Origin: Vandiemenella viatica
Lineage: Eukaryota; Arthropoda; Insecta; Orthoptera; Morabidae
DNA: 64,000 bases
Direction of reading: 5' to 3'
Assembly (NCBI GenBank): GCA_031002005.1
Contig: JARYHS010013630.1
Location: 33,815,504-33,879,503 of the forward strand
Each line of letters starts with the position of its first letter. The first letter of the stretch is position 1. Shown here piece by piece: positions 11,601 to 20,600 of this stretch. Position numbers and translations under genes: made by a program. The notes below the pieces were generated by a model, which saw only the letters and a program-made list of their open reading frames with translations, was not told the origin of the DNA and did no database searches.

Positions 11601-14600
11601 TACATCGCTGATTAGCAGGTTTGTTTATCGTTTGTCTTCTGTTTTACTCGGTGGGTGGCGCGCTTTTAAATATGTGTTCGTGTTTAGTTTGGTGTATTAT
11701 TATTATTATTGGCTGTGTCCTTTTGTGGTGTATGGGTGTGTTTATTAATTGTTTTTGAGTACTGTGTATAATGTTGGGTCCGTCAGGTTCGTGTATTCGT
11801 TTATTATTTCTTTTCTTCTGCCAGTGCTTTGTGGATGTGGTAGTTTTATGCATGTGGTAGTTTTCCTGAAATGTTAGTAGTTGTGGTTTGCTGTTGTTAA
11901 TGGTTAGTATTTGCATGTCTAACTCCATATTCGTGGGCTGGTGATTATGTTCTAGTAGGTGTTCTGCGAATGTTGAGTGGTTATTGTATTTTAGTGCTCT
12001 TAAATGTTCCTTATATCTGGTTATCAGGAACATTTAAGAGCACTAAAATACAATAACCACTCAACATTCGCAGAACACCTACTAGAACATAATCACCAGC
12101 CCACGAATATGGAGTCAGACATGCAAATACTAACCATTAACAACAGAAAACCACAACTACTAACATTTCAGGAAAACTACCACATGCATAAAGCACTGGC
12201 AGAAGAAAAGAACATAATAAACGAATACACGAACCTGACGGACCCAACATTATACACAGTACTCAAAAACAAATAATAAACACAACCATACACCACAAAA
12301 GGACACAGCCAATAATAATAATACACCAAACTAAACACGAACACATATTTAAAAGCGCGCCACCCACCGAGTAAAACAGAAGACAAACGGTAAACAAACC
12401 TGCTAATCAGCGATGTACAGTAACTAACGTAAGACATCAGATCTCAACGTATTACAGTGCTACGCAAATAATCGCTAAAATGCAACCAACTTGTGTAATA
12501 TATACTGCAGTTATAAACATAACTGATGCTAAAATGCTGTACAATTATAAGCATGTGTAACCAAAGAAAAATGTAAGTAAGCTTAAATCTGTAACTCACA
12601 ATTTTCATGTTTCAATTGTAAAATAGAACAAATGTAATTATATGTATAAATACCCACAGACAGCCTTCGCAAATGAAGCGAAACGCGTTCGGAAATAAAA
12701 CAACAATTTCAATTGCATTGGCGTTACAATTATTCATAAAAAAATTGATTATTCCAAGTGTTTATCATCTTATTTCTTTTTGTGTATAACTTCCGATGTC
12801 ATTTAAAACAGGCATAATACGTGTTGCTACACTAAGTTACAATAATCACTGATCCTGTTGTATGGAAGTGTTAGCAAAAGTGACGCTCTGTTCTAATATT
12901 TTTAGCAGTAGATAGCTGTTTCGTATCCAACTTGGTACCAGGCAGCTCGTTATTTTTCAGTCTGTACGTTGCCAAATTGATGACGACAAAATAGCATGGA
13001 GAACTGTCATGGAAGTTCGTTTCAGGCGGCGAGATCAGCTAGTGTGTGGCACAAAATGAGTGAGACGTACGCATCTGTAACACTCCACTCCTGCACGATT
13101 AATGTGACAGTGTGTGTGTGTGTGTGTTACTGTGATAATTTGCTGACAACGAACTAATTTATTCCTATAACCTCAAGAGTAAATTTTCTGCGCTTGACCT
13201 AGTCTGGCACGTAAATAGTTATGCTATTTGTTCCGAATGTGTAGGCAAACATTGATTATTTGATCTATGATGTTAGGGGTTTAGACGTGCGCCCTCCAAA
13301 GAATCGTTGCTGGTTACAAAAGTTATTTTAGTTATTAAATTGTTGGAATCTGTAGTTATACTCTTTTGCATTAAAATATGCACCTAAAATGACAACGACC
13401 GCACAAGATGACAACTGTACTCTAGCTCAGTTTGCAGAAGTCGTATTAAAGTGGTAATGAAGTGGGTAGGGATGGTAAGCGGTGGGTTCCAGTCGTGTCT
13501 CCGCATCGAAAGGAAGGCGAGAGGACATCGTGTTCGTGGTTGCAGCCAGGCTTTGGCGTATTTGTTATATCAGCTCCACGTGCTGGTCACAAACAAACAA
13601 AATAGCATGAGCCCGCTACCTTCCTACAAAAAGTTTAGCCCCTGCTCAGTTAAGCTCCCATCAGAGTGTCTGGGCGTATCCATGGTGCGTCCGGATACGG
13701 GATTGGCGCTCGCGGGGCCCCGAGCTAGGTTTGGCGCGAGGAGCAGTCGTCTGAGGTGTCGGAGTGTACGTTACTCTAGTATCCGAGACTAGCTCGCGGC
13801 AGACCACGCGGCGCTGACCCGTAAAGCTTTCTTCAGGCTACCAATCCCAGACTGGATGACGCTGCTAGTCGGCGGAGACCGGTCTAGGTAAAGGACACCT
13901 GGAGCTAAGGATTAGATGCGTGGTAGGGGTATCACGAATGTGACCCTGGCGGTGACTCTTCTAAAGATGCAACTTAAGCCTTGCTATCAAGAGGACATGA
14001 GGCCTTCGGGCCAATTGGGCTGAACACGGGGAGGCGACCCAAAGTCCCCGGACAGGGTATTCCGCGGGAGACAGTCGTCTGAGGTGTCGCGACTTGGTCA
14101 TGCTCAAGTCCTAGTATCCGAGACTATCCTCGGCAGACCCAATCCCACGTATCTGGGTAACGGGGACCCGTCTGTATTAGATGTGCCATAGGGGACTTGT
14201 CCCAGATGGCGACTCTTCCTACGTTACGGGAAATTAACTTTCTGCTGACAAGAGTACCAAGATGGCTTCGGTCGTAATGAGCTTCTTGGGGCATTCGGGC
14301 CTTTTCAAGGCCTTGATACGGGATTGGCGATGCCGGGTTCCCGAGCTCTGCGTGGAGACTGCGCCATGTAATTGGTGAAGAAGGTTCCGCAAGTCCGCGC
14401 CGTGGGTGCCTGCACTGCGGAGGATTGACAGTCCGCGGCGCAGTCACGCCAAGGAAACTGCACCTAGTGATTGGTGAGAAAGTCTCTATCGGCCACGCTG
14501 TCGGTGTCTGGAGGATGGTACAGGAAGTCCCCCCCCCCCATCCCAGGTAAACTGGGTGGCGACAGACAGGGATGTGGTGCACCCTGCCACACTGTGCCGA

Positions 14601-17600
14601 TGCCGCGATTATTCCGACAATATGCCGGACGGGGTTCAGAGAGACGAGTGTGTGCCTTGCAGAACGGCTTCACTCAAAACGGTACCTGTAAGCCGGCGTC
14701 TGCCGATTGGAGGTGGGGTTGTATCCCGGTTCTCGGGTACGGCTGCTGTTGAGGCGGGCGTCGGTGATCAGGTGAAGTGGTTCCCCCAGCCGCCGACATG
14801 GACCAAACAAACGGACCGGTTGATCCTTGTCTTCGAAAGATTGGGATCTTTGGGGGATTGTAACATATTTCAATTATTTTGTAGTTAATACTCTAGTGAG
14901 GGCAAGCCAGCCTCGGTGAGCTACAGGCCTGAGCGAGACGCGGCATGCAAAACCGCGTTTAGAGATATCTGAATTCCTCCTGCAAGGTCACAGAGCTGGA
15001 ATTTTGCAGTGAGAAACAAGGTTCGAAATGTTCTGGAACTACTAAAAAGACGCCTCCAACTGGCCAATACACCGCGTGATGCAAACTGGCCAATGGGTGA
15101 CAGTCACCCCACCATAAAGCGACAGTACAGAGACGTGATCTGTACTCGTCCTTTGGGTAGTTTCTTCTTGAAGATCACGCCATAAACTTGCCATTTTTTA
15201 TGAAGCCAATGATTTAGGCAGTGTTAGAAATTTCACCATCCTATCCACCCTTCGTATGCTCACGGACGAGGCTTGTACCGAACCTTAAGAAGTACCATTC
15301 AACTGTATCATTCCACTTGTCGTTCCGAAGAAACCAAGAATAAATGCTTGTCAGTAACATCTCTGGAATTATTTTAAGTGTTTTCCAGCCTGTACTTGCA
15401 GACGCCAACTGGAAAAACCAAAAGTTGATTGCGAGGGGGCTGGACGAATTCCGTGTAACACTGTTTAAGTCTAAGGTAATACTTCGCTCGGCCATTGCCA
15501 CACGACAGGGTGACGTGGTGCAGCTCTCCCACCGGTAGCACTCATTGCCAACGCCCGGGCAGTAGGACCGTAGGATCACGGCTGTATGACCAGTGGTGCA
15601 GGGAGGTGATGCGACCCTGATAGGAGGTGACGGACGGTGCCGTTAAGCTGGCCTGATCTGGCAGCGGCCTGGATCGTCACCAGATTGTACAGATTGACCA
15701 TCGCTGGGACTGGTGATCAGATATCAAGGAATTGTGGCACCACTTGCCGCCGGTATGAGCTACTGCTGCAACAATCGGTCTCCTTATATGTGGGGACTGG
15801 TAGTGCACGGGTCCGAACATCTGACCCAGCGACACCATTGGACGGTGCTCTGCGAAACTTCGACGAGTGTGTGACTATCTGTGTCCTTCAGTGTCGCATT
15901 ACGCTGACGGTTGTTGTGCGTGGGTACAAATGCTAGGAGCTTGCCTCGTAGCGCGTTGGCCCTGTGACTGGCTGGCGGCTACGTGCTGCTGGTTGGCTGC
16001 TGGGAGGCGTACGCAAAGGGCAATGCCGCGCTGTTGCGCGCGGCTTCCGCCTTTCCTCTGCGGGGGCGGGTGGGGCCGGCCGCATGTGGGAGTAGCAGAG
16101 AGGCTTATGCTATACGGCCAGGTTTTGAAAGGGTCTTCGGCCTGGTTCGTGTCGGGCGCCTCCTTCACGTTGGTTCCCCGTGGGCACCCATAAGGGGTGG
16201 TGAAAGGCGCCTTGCCTCACCGTCCCTGCCGTAATGGCGGGTGATTCGGAAGGACCAAATCCCGCGGCTGGTGCGTAGTGTGATTCTTGAGGGCGGTGGG
16301 ATGAAGTGCTTCGGGTACCCCGGATGACGGATTCTAGCGCATTTAAATCGGCTGCTGGTGAAGCCTTGTGCTGATCCTACTGACACTCAATGGTTGAGCT
16401 CATGACACCGTTTACTAGATATGTCGTTATCATTTTGTTCGATGTTGGATGAGATAATATTATACAAAAAGGAACTACGATTTAATTTTCACTGCAACCT
16501 AGTAATTCTCATTTGCAGCTCGATGTCTGGCGTGTTCAACGCTCTGTCCGCCACCATCTACGAAGATTTCGTGCTGCCGCTGGTGCCGCACAAGACTTCC
16601 GACGTCACTGTGAACCGCATCATGAAGTCCATTGTGTTTGTAGTCGGCCTCGTCACCATCGCTCTCGTCTTCGCCGTCGAGCGACTTGGAACCATCGTCG
16701 AGGTACGTTCACGAAAACTCATGGCTATCCAATGAAGGAAACAAAGATGCATGTCACATGGACCTCAGACTGCAACACACCATAATGACTAGTGAGACGG
16801 AAGCGATATTCGCTGCTGAATATCTCACTGTTCCACTCTTCACCATATCATATAAGTTTGGAGCTAACCAAATTCCTCTGCCATGCTATATGTACGCTTT
16901 ATTGGGAATGGATTACCGAGCCTGATGGGTGAAGATTTGACGCTTGGACCTGACGGCCGGAAGAACGTGAGTTCGATTCCCAATCCGGCCACCGAGATTT
17001 CAATTTTTCGTCGTTCCCCAATTGCGAGAGTTGGAACTGTTCTTTTAAAAGGCCTTGTCCGACGTTGATTAGGAGTGTGATGGCACTCCTCTGGGTCGTT
17101 TTATGTACTGATGTCTGATGTAAGAAACATATTTTTTCATTAAGATAACTCCCTACTGTATACAGAAGACATTAACTTGAATAGATTGCATGATGTGCGA
17201 ATGCTAAATCGAACATCACAATTGTAAGTTCTCTCATCAGTCGGTGAATAGTGAACGAGAGAGGGTGGCGCTAATCTCCTCTCTACACTCAAAATAAATA
17301 TGAATTGTGGGCTCGGATCAACGGTACACGCTCCATGACACCGGACAATCGTGTAGTCTATGCCCACCTCCCGCGATGGAGGTCCCTCTACTTACTTATG
17401 TTTCCGTGTGTTTGGTCACTGGAGCACTGCATATACGTGGAAAATAGATGACTTATCGAAGATTTTTACGTTATGTTGGTCTGTTTGCGAGCATGGTTTC
17501 CTTTTTTTTCGTATATATGGATTTAGATTTTAAAAAGTTTGTAGATAACGAGATGTACTGTACGTTGTTAACATTGCATCGTTTATGCGGTGGAATGATT

Positions 17601-20600
17601 ACGATATTTTTTTTACAGTTTCTGCAGGTTTATCCTACTCGTACAGGCTACGTAACCACACTATTATGCTGCAAGCAAACTTCTCTTCCTAAATGCTATA
17701 ATTTGTCGCACAGTTATTAGCACGGTGCAGTACAATCTTGGAAGTTTCAGTGCTAACTATAGTTGAAGCAAATCAGTAATATCCTGAAGTCATGGGTCTG
17801 GGTGGCAATTGAGTAAATAGTTTATAAATCCCAGTTGGGTCCTATTAACCTTTACCTGTGTTGCTGCATGTTTGTCTTTCTTTGCAGCTCGCCTACAGCG
17901 TGAGTGGACTGACCACCGGCGCCATGCTTGGTATCTTCTCGCTTGGAATGCTGGTTCCATCCGCAAACACCAAGGTGAGTGCATGCAGGCAGTCTAGTGG
18001 TACTAAGCCCAGGCTACTTAGGTCTCTAAAATAACAAGCCAACGAAATTAGCAGCACTCTGAAGCGCACAAATTCTTCCAAATCTTGTACACGCTACTGT
18101 GGGGTTTTCTTCTATTTGTTGTACAAAACTGACGAGTGTAAGTGTAAAGTTATTTTAAAAATATGAATTGCATTAATTCTGATTCTGAAACAACTTGAAA
18201 GCGGAAAATGTGTGTGCCTCTAACGTTCAATTGTCTTTGTTGAATTCGGTATAAGTAACGAGGCTTGAAATGGGAAACTTTAATACTGCTTCTTTAAGGC
18301 GAATATCTAACCTGTTCTTAATCTTCTTCACCTCTTCTGATAATGCAGTTCTTTCCATCCTCAGTAAACTGCTACCCTCACGTATTTACACGGGCTCTGT
18401 GTTTCTGAAGTAATGGAAATTTACACTTGCTTATCCACTCTTTCGATCTTTTCTGTTTACTCAGTCCCATTTTTTGGTCTTAAACGTGTTATATTTTTGC
18501 AAGTAAGATATATAAGATAATTTAGTTTCGATTAAAAATCACTTCGTTTTTATTCGGCCGACTGGCACCGAAGGTCATCGTGTGGAAGTCTTGTTCCATC
18601 CCGGTAGGCAACAGTTCCACGTGTTCATCGAAACTTGAAACAAATAACTACATAACAGAAACGGAACAATACTATATAGAATAAAAATTAATTTGATTTG
18701 TAGAGAGAAAAATCATTGAAATCTTTATTATGTATTAGTCAAGTGTAAAACTGCAACAGTGTTTTGGGTATGATTATGGACCTAGAATAGTTTTCAGCTG
18801 ATGCAATGGTTCACGTTCTTTGCCCATGATCTGTCCTTAGACTTGTTACTTGTATGGTAATGCCAACATTGTACTCCTTCCTTTCCATATGAGAAGAAGA
18901 TCAATGCCTATTTCAGGTGTTCGGAGGGTCATGTATGAAATAGACATAATCCACTTAACACATATGCAATAATCAACTTAGGGCAAAAATGCGTTTTAAA
19001 GGTCGCAAATAATGAACGCATGATCTGATCTGATCTTATTTTTAAGTCTGATCATTGTTGGGACTCTTGACGTGGATTCAAACCAAAAAAAATGTTCAGA
19101 GGCTAAAAGACACGAAAAGTGGGGGCCAACCATCATTAACGCGGGATATGATTTGGCTGAAATAATAGCCTGACCTATATTTGATACTAAAAGCTAGAAG
19201 TTTCAAATTTGAAGAATTTATTAGTTTGAAGTTGGTCTTCAGAGAAGGTCTACTTGGCTTGGTATTGGAGATAGGGTGGCCAGTTCCTTCTTTCCGTACC
19301 TAACGTAACCTGGTAATGCTATCGTGTAAAGAGGTACTACACCTTAACATTAAATCCGAACGACGGAAGCTTTTATCACATTACACAACAAGCTGTGCCA
19401 GCTTGGTTAAGGGCCTATGAAAATCCCCTCAAGCACAGGGCTTCAAAACGGGGATCTGTCCGTTTCCAGTCAGACGCCTTAACCACTGAGCACCAGGCCG
19501 CTCGTTGGTAGATAGTAATATAATAAAATAATACATACTGGTGATGTGGTTGCAGGGTGCGATGGCTGGTGGGGTGTGTGGGGTGCTGGTGGTGGGGGTG
19601 GTCGTGGTAGGGGCGCAGCACGCCCTGGCCACTGGCGCCCTCGTCCATCCCAAACTGCCCACATCCGTCGCCGGCTGCTCCGACAACATCACCGCAGAGC
19701 TGGTAGACATCACTACCAGGTAACGCCAACACACCGCAACGACATTAAGTGAGAAATAAGGAAGATGACACAAATTAAAATAATAATCATAATTATTTTT
19801 TTTAGAAATTTTAAAGGAATTGTTGGTATGCTGGGGCTACGAAAATGATGGTTTAAATTGCAATCTCCTTTGTATCGTTTTATGGAGGTAAGAACTACTC
19901 TTAAGGAAGCAGCTAATGGGCGATTGATTAACTTGTGTAATTAATTACGTCGCAAGATTCCCTAAATGTTTCGGTCAGCATTATTTGGTAATTGGTGATG
20001 ACAATTATTTTTTTTTTTTTTTCCTTCCTATAGATATTATATTAGTAAAAAAAAAATCTTTCGGAGTTTATGGTTTAGTTTTAAAATGACGCAGGATATA
20101 GTTTACATGCCTTGATTGCGGATGAACCCCATGTAATCAATGACAAAAGTTGTTAGTTTTTAAATTTAATATCGACATAATTTCAATTTTTTCTAGAGTT
20201 GATCATGTCATGCAAACTGGTTTACTTCTGAAACTTGAATTACCGAGGTAAGTGATGATGGATTTTCAAAAAATCCATGAACGAGGTGAGAAGATGATTG
20301 CCACATATCTTTTTTAACCAATAGAAAAGAAGTTGGAACTTTTCGATGATTTATTTTAAAAAATATATTAGATGGCTAATGGGAGACACTAAAATAATCT
20401 TACAAAATATATTTCTATGGAAACATGGGAACTTAAACTTAGAAGTCATTTGTGTACACTAAAGTCTCTCACAGTATTCATTATTAGTCTTGACATTTTT
20501 GAAGTGCATTGGAAATATAGTCTAAAGTGAAACAAAATCTGAAAGTCAGCACACTCTCTATGCATAAGATCCAACTTAAAGTCGACTGTAATTTAAACTG

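Larger units (their letters stand above)
11222..12746. mobile_element. Penelope-like element, two 5'-truncated copies head to head
   Basis: Two nearly identical arms of about 720-765 bp face each other around 12018-12026. The left arm (- strand, 12033 to 11644) reads [20 protein letters not shown] then [16 protein letters not shown]; the right arm (+ strand, from about 12022) encodes the same. This is the region after the GIY-YIG endonuclease core in Penelope-like retroelements. The outer ends are the same 3' terminus in inverse orientation (left 11260-11310, right 12690-12746). The whole is flanked by a perfect 13-bp direct repeat, gattattccaagt, at 11209-11221 and 12747-12759, so it landed as one unit. 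The left arm has a ~17-bp internal duplication that breaks its frame; the right arm frame ends at a stop after LKNK. Confidence 0.85.

Noticed and set aside
14124..14888. Overlapping frames of 90-150 codons in the GC-rich block
   Set aside because: High GC content lowers stop frequency; frames overlap on both strands, and none has a recognised domain.
13686..16400. Bacterial contamination or horizontal transfer explaining the GC-rich block
   Set aside because: There are no long prokaryotic-type genes, and the repeat structure and its flanks inside a eukaryotic intron give no support.
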